Shown in pieces: positions 34,405-45,549 of a DNA stretch of 64,000 nt. A model generated the notes under the pieces. The model made no database searches and was not told where the DNA came from. It worked only from the letters and a program-made list of their open reading frames with translations. A program made the position numbers and the translations under genes. Position 1 is the stretch's first letter. Every line of letters begins with the position of its first letter. Source of the stretch: Molanna angustata (lineage: Eukaryota > Arthropoda > Insecta > Trichoptera > Molannidae); the NCBI GenBank assembly GCA_963576475.1, contig OY754970.1, forward strand, positions 35,218,619 to 35,282,618. The letters run 5' to 3'.

Positions 34405-34612
34405 TGAATGTGTAGTAAGGCAACAGGTGTGCGGGTGTGCACCAACTTATAAAACGGAGCACGACACACGAGTGTATCTTCAAACACCAGTCTTGTCTAA
34501 CCTTAAAAGGCTCATTCGGAATGGGAGGAGAACTGTCAGATGTTATTTTACCTTAAATAATTTCGACTACCTTATATTTTGAAAGTGGAATAGTAAAAGT
34601 TTGACTGAGTAA
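34405..34612 (+). repeat. Dispersed family P, copy
   Basis: AACAGGTGTGCGGGTGTGCA, CCAACTTATAAAACGGAGCA, CACCAGTCTTGTCTAACCTT, AAAAGGCTCATTCGGAATGG and GATGTTATTTTACC match the family order. The first 20 or so bases of the family are lost. Confidence 0.7.
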
Positions 34613-34744
34613 AAAAGAACAGAAAAATAATATTCACCGAAGTGAACTTTTATGAGTTGTATAGATGGACCAGGTATATCTACATTTTTATCTTAGGTAA
34701 TAAAGCAATTAAAATTTATTCTTTGAACTCCTTTTTTTTCATTC

Positions 34745-35048
34745 TTCTTCGTTTAGGTGACCTGTTGGTATATAATTCAATAACTATGTGACGAAGTCCA
34801 ACTTTCCTCCCATCTCTTAGGAAGGAATTGAAATATCTTCCAGGAGGAATTTCATTTGCTGCTATAATATATACGCAAGTCAATCACTGTTCATTCTGGC
34901 TAAGTGGTCCCTCCGATGTCTTCTTGTGGGTCTACTCGTATCTACTCCACCGAACGATGTCCTGTATTCCACATGTCTTTCTTAATTCAACATTTCGAAC
35001 ACGATCTCGGAGAGTTTTTCCAGAGATTCACCTTACAACCATCATTTT
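34745..35048 (-). mobile_element. LINE-C C-terminal fragment
   Basis: On the minus strand, pieces read HLARMNSD and then, after stops, a segment equivalent to PKRWEESWTSS. It shares the order CTGG-AGATATTTCA, CCTAAGAGATGGGAGGAAAG and GTTGGACTTCG with the copy at 60985-61090, which reads GRPPKRWKDSWTSS. The HLARM and GRPPKRW motifs are typical of tails after the reverse transcriptase domain. Stops show that it is dead. The plus-strand 74-codon frame is a shadow. Confidence 0.65.
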
Positions 35049-35049
35049 T

Positions 35050-35948
35050 TGAACTCATTGAGATGAAATAATGAAAGTTTTTTTTTAATCGTTTTTAGGG
35101 AGGAGGTCACCATTGTTGGTCCGACAGTAATGGCAACCCTACTCTAGGATCTATAAATAAAAATACCCATCGATTTGGTAGCTAAGTTGTTTGATTTATC
35201 TACATTAATAGTTCGTTGGTAGAAGCTAATCAAGAAATATGTTTATGTGTGCCCTGGGAATTATTCGAAGGCCGCCGTCAAAAATTAACAAGAAACAGAT
35301 GTAAATGATAATATTTGCAAATGATTATTATTTTTCAAAGGAAATAATTTATTTTATTTTATTACCTACTCCACAATCGACAATACCATACTATCGTCGA
35401 ACATTATAGATTTATATTTTATCTATCTATAGATTTCGATTTGATGGCTTGATTGATTTATGTGTTTGTTATTCAATATGTCTTGACTTTTGATAAAATC
35501 CTTGAAAATTTGATGTGGCGTAATAGTCAATGTGAAACATTTAGTAAGTAGGTACCTACCTACCTTATAAACAATAATATTTTGACCAATATGGAGTCGC
35601 GATTATGCCCGAATTCGGGCATACTTTTGTTCTAGGAGGATTTTAATAACTTATTTGAAAGAATTATCATAAATGCACAATATAGAGCGATGCAACGAGT
35701 TGCCTATATTAAGTTTAAAATAACGACATGCAAACGGATTATATGTAGGTAAGTTATTATATTGTCAACAAAATCGTATATATTTCTTAAATTTATTTTT
35801 ACATCCTATCAATTTTAACTTCACATGTCTGTCTGTACCGGAATTTCCCGACCAGTTAGGGCATCTGACCTTTCAGATTTTATGTTTCCAGCTTCATTCA
35901 TTTGATATTTTGATAAAATAGAAAAATTTTGTATTTCATAAATAGTTA
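35050..35948. other. No gene recognised
   Basis: AT-rich DNA with no repeat family member or protein-like frame recognised. Confidence 0.4.
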
Positions 35949-35949
35949 A

Positions 35950-36140
35950 CCTGGGGGGCAATTCTGCTCCAACCGGCGAAATCAAAACCCTCGTGGTTAC
36001 CTACATATATCATGGATATAATTATCATATTGAGTTCTATGACATCTAAAGATATTATACTCCATAAAATAATTATATACATGATATGGGTAATCGTGAG
36101 GGTTTTGATTTCGCCGGTTGGACCAGACTTGCCCCCCAGG
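35950..36140. mobile_element. 191 bp MITE with about 46 bp terminal inverted repeats
   Basis: The left end CCTGGGGGGCAATTCTGCTC, AACCGGCGAAATCAAAACCC mirrors the right end GGGTTTTGATTTCGCCGGTT, GACTTGCCCCCCAGG. Inside, a second weaker palindrome pairs ATCATGGATATAATTAT with ATAATTATATACATGAT. There is no ORF beyond short frames. A related, more diverged copy is at 50098-50250. Confidence 0.88.
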
Positions 36141-36344
36141 AGTATTTTTATGAATTTCTTTTTACGTGAGAAAACTTTGAAAGGGATGTCCTTAATTTTT
36201 TGTATTGATTTACTAGTGTGTGTAATTTATTAAATTTATAAAAATCGTTTCATGACTAAATAATTTTATACATTATAAGAAAGTTCTATAATATATTATA
36301 TTATTCATCAAGAACTGTTCGTTTAAAAATAAAAGCAACAATCC

Positions 36345-36610
36345 TTATGTATTTTGTAGGTGCCTTGATTCCCCGGTTCTCCTATAGGTAATATTCCAAT
36401 TTCGTCTCCATTGAGATATAAATTTGTCAAAAATATTAGATAACTTGAATTTAATATAATTACGATAATTTTTTAACATCTCAATAGAGACGAAGTTGGA
36501 ATATTATAAAAGAACCAGGAACTCAAGGCACCTACAGGGCTTACGACCTATTGAGACGTTGAAAAATTGTCAAAAGTATCATTGACTCTGGGCAGGGAAT
36601 AATCCAATGT
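36345..36610. mobile_element. Two palindromic MITE arms, tail to tail
   Basis: 36350-36420 carries the right arm (GTAGGTGCCTTGATTCCCCG, AATTTCGTCTCCATTGAGAT). 36476-36545 carries a left arm (TCTCAATAGAGACGAAGTTG, CTCAAGGCACCTACAGGGCT). Beyond it lies TTGACTCTGGGCAGGGAATA, the flanking phrase also beside the copy at 17428. The order is inside-out relative to one element, suggesting two partial copies. Confidence 0.75.
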
Positions 36611-36799
36611 TTGCGTGTATGTAACTTTAAATATTCAATAATTAAGATATTTTGACTTTCTTGGTTTAAGCCGCAAATGAGATTATTTTATATAACTGAT
36701 TCCATTTTTTAGAAACCGGTCGTATGAAATAATTAATTTATTTTTTAGAAAACATTAATTATTCCAAACACTACTGTTTAAAATACACAGAGTAAGAGA

Positions 36800-37100
36800 C
36801 CAGCATATCTGAGGAGACTTCGGAGAGATCCCAGTGACAGAAAAGATAACGGAATCAAGATGGTATGTGTGAGATGAGGCATGACGCACATTGCACTAGG
36901 AATACGTACAAGAAGGCAGCAGAGATAGAGGGCGACCCAGAGTCACTTGGTGGAGGGGTGTGGAGGAATTGAGAAAGGCACAAGTTGGATAAACGATGTT
37001 GCAAGATAAAGAGGCATGGAGGAGAAACGTGAGGAGAGCCGACAGCAGAACAAAAATGGGGAAGGATGGAGAAAAAAAGGGGAAGAAGCTACAAGTTCAC
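36800..37100 (+). mobile_element. LINE-G C-terminal fragment
   Basis: In one frame it reads QEGSRDRGRPRVTWWRGVEE, LRKAQVG, a stop, then MLQDKEAWRRNVRRADSRTK (36996 onward). The RGRPRxTWWRxVEE and DxxxWRRNVRRAD motifs are the basic C-terminal tail of a LINE polyprotein. The preceding 120 bp gives related residues in shifting frames. It is nonfunctional; this family occurs once in the window. Confidence 0.75.
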
Positions 37101-37104
37101 CCCG

Positions 37105-38930
37105 ATTATTTTAAAAATATGATTGTTGAAGTCAGCAAATCCCATAGTGGTCAAAATAAGCGAAGTTTTCTGTATTTATTTCCATTGTCATTACTCTCTG
37201 TAAAATTTGCATACTGATCAGTTCACTACCCACTCAGTTTAAAGTAAAAAAGAAAACAACGATGCTATGAATGAAATCCAAACACAGGTAGGTGCTCGTT
37301 TAGAGAAAGTTACAAAGAACCAGTGAGTTTAATTGTATTATTAAATTTGGCAGGTCAGGTAAATAAAATTCAAATTTAAATTCAGGAGCCAGAGTCAACC
37401 AATGCGTCTACAGAGTTCATTCTCTCTCGTTAATTAGACCCCACATTCTCAATGAGATGAACACAAAAAGTAGAATTTGAATAATTTCCCGTGAACATTT
37501 TTTCAAATTAAAACAAAGTGTGTGTTCCTTTAGGACCAAAGCAGGGCGCCATGGCAAGTTGGATACCAGCGCAATACTTGGACAGTTTGTCGACAGCATT
37601 TCAATAAAAACCATTTCATAGTAAACCCAATAGATTGCGTGAGTGAAATTTAGTTGTTAATGCAAATTGATATTGTAAATGAATATTATTCCTCTATTTT
37701 TTCATTCTTTAATGCTGAATAAGTTTAAAAGTATTTGAAATCTAATTATTACGTTTGTTGAAGTTTATTTTCTAGGATTTGAAACAAAACTTACGTTTTA
37801 CATAATTTTGGTACCTTTTCAACAGATTATATAAATGAAAAAATATGGTGTAGATATATTATGTGAATTGTTTTTTTTTTTATTGACAAAATATCTGAAC
37901 TCTATCGGTGAGATTTGTCGAATGTGCTTACTTATGAGTACAATGAAGGGCTGTATGTAAACCTACGTGTAACAGATCAAGTTCACCCCCTTGATTAAGC
38001 AAATTGGGATTACCTACGTAGTTAAATAGTATGAAAACGACAAAATTATATGCATAGATAACTAGTCACAGTGTTAATTTAAAGCAATGAAAAAAAAAAC
38101 ATACGAATTACCCAAAATTAAATTTCCCTGAAAACCTGAGAATTTTTTCAACTTGTAGCTTTTTTGTTAAAAGTAATTTAATTTGAATTTGGAATTTTTA
38201 CTTTCGTTAATAATGCTCTGCAATATGAACGGCGTCTCAGTCCCTAAAATCAAAGGTATTAAAATTTACCTATGAATTTGCAACTACATGAAAATTCATT
38301 TGACTTCTGTCTCAGAATAAAACGCAAAAGATACATTATTGTTAGGTAGGTAGGTACATGATCCAGAAAGGTGTGAGGTACAAATCCACATCACCATTGA
38401 TTTATTGCTCCACTCGATTCCCCATAAAATTTCTCTGAATACCTACATACATACATGATTCCAGTAGGTAGACTAACTACATATCTACCACATCACCTCA
38501 CAAGTTCACCAGATTTACATTCACCAAACAGTTCATTCAATAAAGCAATAGAGCTCACGTAGTTTAGTACTACGAAACAATTTCGTGAAATAACTCAACA
38601 ACGGCCAACATATAACACACTTTAGTGTTTACTCTATGTTAAACTTTATTCAAACCGTAACAAACTTTACAAACTTCAAAATAAATTTGAATAAACTAAA
38701 GAGTATATTATTCATAAGGTATTTTTAGTCTACTCTCCATATTTGAAGTTTGTGTAAATCCTGAAAAATATACCTAACGGGTTTTTTAGTTAGGTACTTT
38801 TATTGTATTTCCTTTGATTTTTTGACATTCCTACAAGTAATATTTCCATTTATTTTTGTAAGTAGTAAAGGAATTTAAAAGTTAGTGATTTAATTTTACT
38901 TTAATAATTACAATTTCTCTAACTAGGCAA
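37105..38930. other. No gene recognised
   Basis: About 1.8 kb of mixed AT-rich DNA. The segment 37390-37620 is less AT-rich and carries a 65-codon minus frame without recognisable motifs; it could be conserved non-coding DNA. Confidence 0.4.
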
Positions 38931-38933
38931 AAC

Positions 38934-39384
38934 TAGTGATGAGCAAAAGTCTTGCAGTCTCGGTCTTGGTCTTGCGAGGCTTGTAAGACCAATACCACAT
39001 GTGTCCCTGCATCACCAAGCCTAAGAGATTTGAATTTTGCAAAAAAATATAGATTTATTTACTTTTTAATTAAAAAGTATGTACTACGTACCAACTATTG
39101 ACATAATACTATAATTGGTTGTTTTTTGTCATATTTCAATGTAATTACCTACTGCACTTGGAAAGTAATTAAAAAATAAAATTGAATAAGTTGCAAGACC
39201 AAGACTCGATCAAGTACCTATACAAGATCAACACCACATCTGTATCTGCAAGAATAAGACCATAACCACATATTCAACTGCAAGAACAAGTCCTAGACAC
39301 ATCTGTAACTGCAAAAAAAAGACCAAAACCGGAGGCTCAAGACCAACCCCACCTCGGTTATGGTCTTGCATTTGCTCAACACTA
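38934..39384. mobile_element. hAT-like nonautonomous element with subterminal repeats
   Basis: The left end TAGTGATGAGCAAAAGTCTT mirrors the right end CATTTGCTCAACACTA. Between them, many short repeats of CTGCAAGAACAAGACCA and ACCACATCTGTATCTGCAAG occur in one orientation on the right and as GGTCTTGGTCTTGC on the left. Short terminal inverted repeats with arrays of subterminal motifs are typical of hAT elements, where transposase binds them. I see no convincing 8 bp target duplication and no transposase ORF. Confidence 0.65.
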
Positions 39385-39444
39385 AGTAAAATGGAATCAC
39401 CTGTATAAGGGAATAAATTTTAATGATTTTTTTAATTTTACATA

Positions 39445-39600
39445 CATACCACCACGTCAAGCCTACAATGTGTGGTAACCAGCGACTGGTGTGCGGGTGT
39501 GCATTTTGACACATGCTTTTATTCCCACACAATAGTCTTGACAACTGAAAACGATGACAGTAGAAAAGAGTGGAAGCACTATTCTAAGCTGGGCCTTCAC
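39445..39600 (+). repeat. Dispersed family P, shortened copy
   Basis: CTACAATGTGTGGTAACCAG, CGACTGGTGTGCGGGTGTGC, TTCCCACACAATAGTCTTGA, then ACTGAAAACGATGACAGTAG and TGGAAGCACTATTCTAAGC. The middle third of the family is deleted. Confidence 0.7.
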
Positions 39601-39733
39601 TGCAAAAAAATATTGATTTTAATTTTAATAATCATAAAATTCTATAAATTGGAAGCCATCACAATCGATAAATTGAAGATGGAAAAAAATATTTAAACAT
39701 TTTTTTCATTTTTTATTTTAAGAAAAGTTTTGC

Positions 39734-39935
39734 TGACCGCCGTGGCACAGTTGGTAAGCCGTTTGGTTTGTGTGTGGGCGTCCTGGGTTCGATCCCTAGC
39801 AGAGGAGAAATGTATTTAAATCTTTCACGCTAATATTTTTCTCTGGGCTGGAAACACTGATTATTTGGAAGAAATTGTCATATGGTAATAAACTGGCCAC
39901 TTGCGCAGGGTGCAAGGAAGTGTTTCTTATTATTA
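39734..39935 (+). mobile_element. SINE-3 with LINE-D-like 3' part
   Basis: The head GCCGTGGCACAGTTGGTAAG and CCTGGGTTCGATCCCTAGC has A and B boxes. The 3' part contains TTGGAAGAAATTGTCATATG and GGTAATAAACTGGCC, close to the LINE-D tail. Then CACTTGCGCAGGGTGCAAGG and AAGTGTTTCTTATT are shared with 50447-50480. A SINE ending in its partner LINE's 3' sequence is a well-known arrangement; the link to LINE-D is inference. Confidence 0.75.
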
Positions 39936-39939
39936 TTAT

Positions 39940-40790
39940 TTATTATTTGATAATAATTGGGATCTCACTAGCCAAAATGTGCTCACTAGCTATCAGTGAT
40001 TTTTCCATACAAATAGGTCAAATACATTATTTGTTACATTCTTTGATCTCGTTCAATTTTTAAATGTAAAACTATCGTTTCTACAATATAAACGGTGTTG
40101 CAATCGCTAAATAATAAAGTTATTGTATTATTCATTTAGGATTTACAGCTAGCAACATCTTACCCAACAAAAATATTATATCAGTTACGTTATTTGAGCA
40201 TAAAACGAATGTAACCTCACTAACGCAATAAATCTCTGGATTATTTCACGATTCACTATTTCCACAATAATATTCTCTCATTCAATAATCATCAAAATCA
40301 ATACTCAAGTGTATGGCTTCGGAGCCGTGAAATAATGGTGTTATGGGCTGGCGGTGTCCTGTGTATGTACGATATGGCCGACTGTAAGGAGCTTTCCCCC
40401 TATTGTAAACGAATTTGTTATGGCAATAATTCATTTTGCGAATAAAAGGAGCCATAAAATAGTTCAAAAGCGTCACTACCCCCCGTGTTTGTAGTTCCTT
40501 CGCCTACCCGGTATTCCCATAGAAAGCGACACCATTCTATTCTGGCCATTGCTCTGTGCATTGCACGGGCACACGGTCCGAAACGGTACCGAACCGGTTG
40601 TTTTTAGACTTTCTTATAATAAATACAAACATTAATTAATTGATCTTTAGATCGGAGCTCCTCGTTGCTCTCCGTGGGCCTCTTCAAGGACCCATTGATC
40701 ACGTGAAGAACAATTTCAAAGCCTTTAAGAAGTTTTGTCATAGTTATGGTGCCTTACTATTGGTAGATTCCCAGTGGGTTAATTTTTTGC
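39940..40790. other. No gene recognised; less AT-rich patch
   Basis: The segment 40310-40610 has higher GC and motifs such as GGAGCCATAAAAT and ACGGTCCGAAACGGTACCGA. It may be conserved non-coding DNA. 40650-40780 contains GCTCTCCGTGGGCCTCTTCA, possibly an old SINE head, but this is not certain. Confidence 0.35.
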
Positions 40791-40794
40791 AGAG

Positions 40795-41004
40795 ATCTTG
40801 GTAATACCCGTGAAGTCCACGAGTGTGAATCTTCCATTCATATTCGTCGATTATTCTTTTGCACTATGGTGCCGAGATTGCTAATCTAGAGGGCTCCATG
40901 AGCTACTTTTAGTGCTATGCAATTTTTTCTTGTCGTTCACTTAGCCTTCTGTGAAGGGGCCGTTTACAATCCCCATATGCGGAGCGGGTGGTAGTGGAAG
41001 TAGC
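40795..41004 (+). repeat. Dispersed family R, copy 1
   Basis: CACGAGTGTGAATCTTCCAT, TTGCACTATGGTGCCGAGAT, TGTCGTTCACTTAGCCTTCT and GGAGCGGGTGGTAGTGGAAG all recur in reverse complement at 57477-57685, by eye roughly 85% alike. It has no coding frame. A perfect TTCCACTACC-type end suggests a defined boundary at 41004. Confidence 0.85.
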
Positions 41005-41097
41005 AAACAAATTAATAGTTATTGTTCATACAATGTGTATTTAGAGCGAAAAGTCACTAGCTGGCGTACAATTGCATATTCACTCCATGTGTACATT

Positions 41098-41340
41098 CAC
41101 ACCATCACGGTATATCCCACAATGTAGGATAACCGACGACAGGTGTGCGGGTGCGCCCACATCTATCCCCACACACCAGTCTCATCTCGCCTAAAAAGGC
41201 ATAACATTCAAAACGGGCGGTAAACCTCAATGCTTACCTACGTGAAATGTTATTATGCTCCTTGTATTTTCGATTACCCGCTTCGTCGATTATAGTAAAA
41301 GGTGGAAGCATCATTTTAAGCCTGTACCTCACAGGATACC
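41098..41340 (+). repeat. Dispersed family P, well preserved copy
   Basis: CACCATCACGGTATATCCCA, CAATGTAGGATAACCGACGA, CAGGTGTGCGGGTGCGCCCA, CCACACACCAGTCTCATCTC, AAAAAGGCATAACATTCA and AAGGTGGAAGCATCATTTTA. It and 58597-58875 define the family. Confidence 0.8.
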
Positions 41341-41344
41341 GGGA

Positions 41345-42399
41345 AAACTTATATGATGTAATTTATTTAAAATCTGACTTAAATAAGTGTGACGTCTCTC
41401 TCTTGTCTTTTACTTGAAGAAAAATATTTTATATTGTTTATGAATTTTATATTTTAATCTATAACTGCATGGATTATTTATATATTATGTCATAAAAGAT
41501 GATTTTTTGTACTTTTATTTGCAATAATTTATCACATTTTTTTTAAAGTCTAAAGGTAATTTAAAATAATTTCATTTATTTATTCGATCTATACTGTATG
41601 TACCTAGATTTTTAATATTTCTTGAAACATGTGATGTAAAAATATATAAGATGTGTTTTAACTGATACCTACACTTTATTTCATTTTATTTACTTTATAT
41701 ATTTTTATTTACTATGGGACAATTTAAAAAGCGGGGTTGTTGCGATACCTCACCTCAAGGGCTCTTTATAATAAATTTATTTATATTCTAAACAAAGTAA
41801 ATTGCTAATTACTATCAACTATCAATAGGTATAATAATCAATATTGTCAACTATCAATATTACTATCAATAGGTATAATAATATAGATGTACAAACTTAT
41901 ATTTTTTTTATTAGGTAAATAAACTTTCACCAATTTTGAATAACATTTCAATTTTTCTAGACTTTCAATAAGTCTATAATATATACCTTTGTTTTGACAT
42001 TATTATACTCATACAGATGAAGCAATCTCGATGATTTTATGCAGATATTATGAATTCAAAGTAACAGTCTTTTATTATGCAGTAAAATGATCTCACAGTA
42101 GGTATCATAAAATCTCTTTACAGATATATCATGATTTATTGAGGTCATAATGTACCCTATATTTTAGAACACGGTTTCTCTGACATCTCAATAAATTTTA
42201 TAAATATTTTTACGTTTTTAGTAACTTATACAAAATTGTTTTGAATTTGTTGTCTTTTTTGTAATTTGATTTCATTGATTAATTTGATATAAATGGAGTC
42301 ATTTTACAGACTAGTTTAATAATTGGTAATAATATATTAAAAATCATCAATAATGGACCTTACACGGCGAAACGATTATACATAAAACGAATGAAAACG
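41345..42399. other. AT-rich stretch, no feature seen
   Basis: Strongly AT-rich. A small local duplication of ACTATCAATAGGTATAATAA occurs at about 41816-41880. No gene was recognised. Confidence 0.5.
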
Positions 42400-42404
42400 C
42401 ATAC

Positions 42405-42515
42405 AACATGAAATATAGTTTGATTTTACAAATATCATTAGTCTCCAAAATGTGGAATCTTGCTATTGGGTGCTATTTTGATATTATAGCCGTTAGTTGC
42501 TTGAGAAGCCATACG
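42405..42515 (+). mobile_element. SINE-2 copy, 5'-truncated
   Basis: TTAGTCTCCAAAATGTGGAA, CTTGCTATTGGGTGCTATTT and CGTTAGTTGCTTGAGAAGCC match the SINE-2 3' half. The tRNA-like head is absent. It abuts family Q at 42518. Confidence 0.7.
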
Positions 42516-42517
42516 AA

Positions 42518-42850
42518 AACGAGTGGGCTGTGGCCAGCGCGAAACTCCTCACTACCAAGTCATTCTACAAAATATTCAAATTTTGTATGGAGAATTTTCA
42601 ACATTTTCGTGAAACAAGTTTGTTAAATATTTTGAACTTGGGGTCACTTTAAAATATTTGACAGTTAAAAAAGTTGAAAAGCAAAATGAAAAGAATTAAT
42701 GAGTACTTTAGTCTTAGTCAATAAAGTAGAATAAACACGCCGTTCATAGTACCTACATAGTACCTACACAGCACACACATATACATTGTGACGAAACATT
42801 CAGAATACAATCTCAGCATGATACTAGGGGTAGTGAGGAGTAAAATAATA
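42518..42850 (+). repeat. Dispersed family Q, near-complete copy
   Basis: It opens CGAGTGGGCTGTGGCCAGCG and AAACTCCTCACTACCAAG and closes TACTAGGGGTAGTGAGGAGT, so ACTCCTCACTACC at the start is inverted at the end. Between them are GGGGTCACTTTAAAATATTT, ACACGCCGTTCATAG and ACAATCTCAGCATGATACTA, shared with 53690-54345. The inverted ends suggest a DNA-transposon-like nonautonomous element of about 330 bp. Confidence 0.75.
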
Positions 42851-43629
42851 TTAGTAAAATATTGTTAGACTTGGTACCTGTAAGTTGCCCAGGGGGGCTT
42901 CTCATGACACATTTTTAATACGTGCTTATCTTGCCTTAATCTTAAAAATGTATACATCAGTAGGTACTCGATGATAATGTAATTTTAATATTTCTCTACA
43001 TTTGATAATAAAAAAATGTTAATATCAACGTTTAATATGAAGTTTCCTCTTATTTTTTGTATAAACTTATACAATTATTTAATTAATTTGAAGCTCAAAG
43101 ATTTCTACATTCTGAAACTGATCTTAAACTTATGTTGATCAACTTCATGAGTACCTAATCCTGCATGATACAATGTTACATAATAAATTAGATTCAAACA
43201 AACACTAGCCTCTCCAAGTAGGTAGATGGACGTGTATGAAGGTATGTGAGTGAGTACCTATTGAAGCACAGCTATCGCTGGGTCAAGGTAAAATAATATC
43301 CCAATAATAACAGTTGGGGTACCCGGTACCCCCATTCAATGCCAAATTGCAAATTTCTGTCTCCCAATAATGATTTGTTACCGACAGATTGTGTGTATAT
43401 TTTTGACTTGTAACTGCTTTGAGTGATTTATGTAACTTAATTTTGTGAGCGGACAAAGAAAGGAGAGCTAATCTGGTTACATTGTAACCATTCGGTAGGC
43501 GTCTGTAAGTACAATATATGTGTGAATAGCTTTGTATTAGTTGTAACAAAAATTTATATTAAATATACCTGTAAATTTCTTTATTATTTTCATACTAAAT
43601 ATAGAAAGAAAAAAACTAAAAAAGGAATA

Positions 43630-44035
43630 TTTATCTTTGAACATCTGATCCCGATTTCCTCTCCTTGACTATTTCCCTATCCCTTTGTTATGCTATGAAG
43701 TATTTTATTTTATTTTTTGTTTTAATTGTTATCATCGTGTAATATTAAGTAGTATGTGACAGACGCGTCATTGAAGCATTGGAGACCTTATGTGTTTGTA
43801 TCATGTGTTAACTTGTGTGTATATATTTCAATGTTCTGTTGGTGTCCTTAAGAAATAAATAAATAAATAATTTATATTTTTTGATTTTTTTTCTCTGTTC
43901 TTTTGTTGATGTACATGCACAATTTTGTCATACTATAATGTAATCTGGTTGGTTGAAAGAAATTGTCTAGTAGCAATAAGCCCGCCTGGATACAGTATAT
44001 TTGTTTACAGAAACATAAATACCGATTATTTTATG
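43630..44035 (+). mobile_element. LINE-D 3' UTR with nested retroposon tail
   Basis: TGATCCCGATTTCCTCTCCT opens it, and TTTGTTGATGTACATGCACA, TGGTTGGTTGAAAGAAATTG and GCAATAAGCCCGCC close it, as in the copy at 11540. Relative to that copy, about 43748-43875 is extra. The extra part ends CTGTTGGTGTCCTTAAG then (AAAT)n, like a 5'-truncated LINE inserted into the UTR. Confidence 0.7.
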
Positions 44036-44079
44036 ATTGCATCTAAATAAAATATTTTTTTTTTACATTATAACTCGAT

Positions 44080-44212
44080 AGAGACGATGTTAGAATATTA
44101 TATAACAACGGGGAAATCAAAACATCAATAAGGCTCACATAAACCCTGAAAGTGTCTTTATTTCCCAGTATCATTAGATATTCCAACTTCGTCTCTAATG
44201 AGATATTAATTT
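44080..44212. mobile_element. Palindromic MITE family, short diverged copy
   Basis: ACTCGATAGAGACGATGTTA, GGGGAAATCAAAACATCAAT and the closing ATATTCCAACTTCGTCTCTA with ATGAGATATT give two shortened arms. The central CTGGTTTACGTGATC region is deleted. Confidence 0.75.
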
Positions 44213-44214
44213 GT

Positions 44215-44764
44215 TTGAAGGCCGGTTAGTTTGATATGTTTTTAGTTTCGTGCAAAGCACATTTCTATAACCAAATAAAAAAATAAATGCGTTGGTAAGC
44301 ATAAACTTTCAAAAACTAAATTAGGTACCTACTTTTCATCCTGTCCTTATAACGACATATCTATAAATGAGTCATCAACGGCTAAAAAGCAATTCGTTAT
44401 ACCTATTATTAAAATTATTATTGAATTATTACAACAAATTGTAATATTATTTGATTTCATTTAAACCATTTGTTTTCATCAAACCATGATGAATAAATGT
44501 AGGTACCATATATTCCCATAACATCATAGGTTGTATTCATAGAGTTCTGTTTTCGAATCAATAAATCTAATAATCTTATATATTATAATTACATCCAACT
44601 TCTCGTTAGAGTTCAATTCAGTTTTCTTAATTTCAGAGTTCATACCTACTTACGTTACAAAACTCACAGTGTTCCATTTCCGAACCACAGCACTATAAAA
44701 TTAGTGAATCAATGTGTGATGAGATTCGCGAGTAGGTGGATTGTGATCAATTCTTCATAATTTG
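44215..44764. other. No gene recognised
   Basis: AT-rich DNA with no recognised repeat or frame. Confidence 0.4.
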
Positions 44765-45545
44765 ATTAAACAAATCAAATAATCTCCTACTTTGACGTAT
44801 GCCAGTGAAAAATGGACGTGGCAAAAGACACAATATGAAAGTATATGAAATGCTGTAGAAATGAGATCACTAAGAAGAGTAGATATGATAGGTTTATAAT
44901 AGAACGATATAGGTATTATGATAAAATAAGGAGTGAATGCAACAAAAGAAGGACATTTTCAGTAAAATGAAAATGAATGCCTTGAGGCAGTTTGCACATA
45001 TTGATAGAATGAATGATGAACGACTGACCATCATCAAAATATACATGGGTGTAAGAGGTAGAGTGAATAGCAGGGGCCGCCCCAGAAAGAGATGGCACGA
45101 CCATATAAATGATATCTATTTATTTATTTTAAGCAAACAAACAGTCAAACAATGTACATTACAAAAAATATAAATGTGATCATATATTAAATGTTATTAA
45201 TTTCAGTAATAGGTACTAAATATCTACAGCTAAACAAAATTAATATTAAGGAAAAAAATGACAAAAAAATATGTAAGTGTGCTCATGAGGAAGGAAAAGG
45301 AATGGATGGAAGTGGGAAATCAGAATCACTTGTTGATGGATGTCCACTTCACTATTATAAGCACTGCAAGCTCGTTGTATGTATGAATTTTGGCAATAGT
45401 TTGAAAGAAGAAAACGTAAGAAACTTGAACAATTGACGAACATGTATGAGACGATGCATGGATGTATAGGAAGTCAGGAATGTATGCAAAGATAAAGGAG
45501 TATGGTTTTCTGCTTGCCCCGTAAGGGACATGGCGTGATGGTATG
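44765..45545 (+). mobile_element. LINE-B C-terminal pseudogene with an insertion
   Basis: Pieces read TYASEKWTWQKT, NAVEMRSLRR, then MKMNALRQFAHIDRMNDERL, GRPRKRWHDHINDI (to about 45113), then after a gap RTCMRRCMDV and VWFSACPVRDMA. They align in order to the copy at 54685-55190. Stops and frameshifts interrupt the first part. Between HDHINDI and RTCMRRCMDV, about 314 bp (45114-45427) does not belong to the LINE. It starts ATCTATTTATTTATTTTAAG, as the tail of a minus-strand retroposon would. Confidence 0.85.
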
Positions 45546-45549
45546 TATG

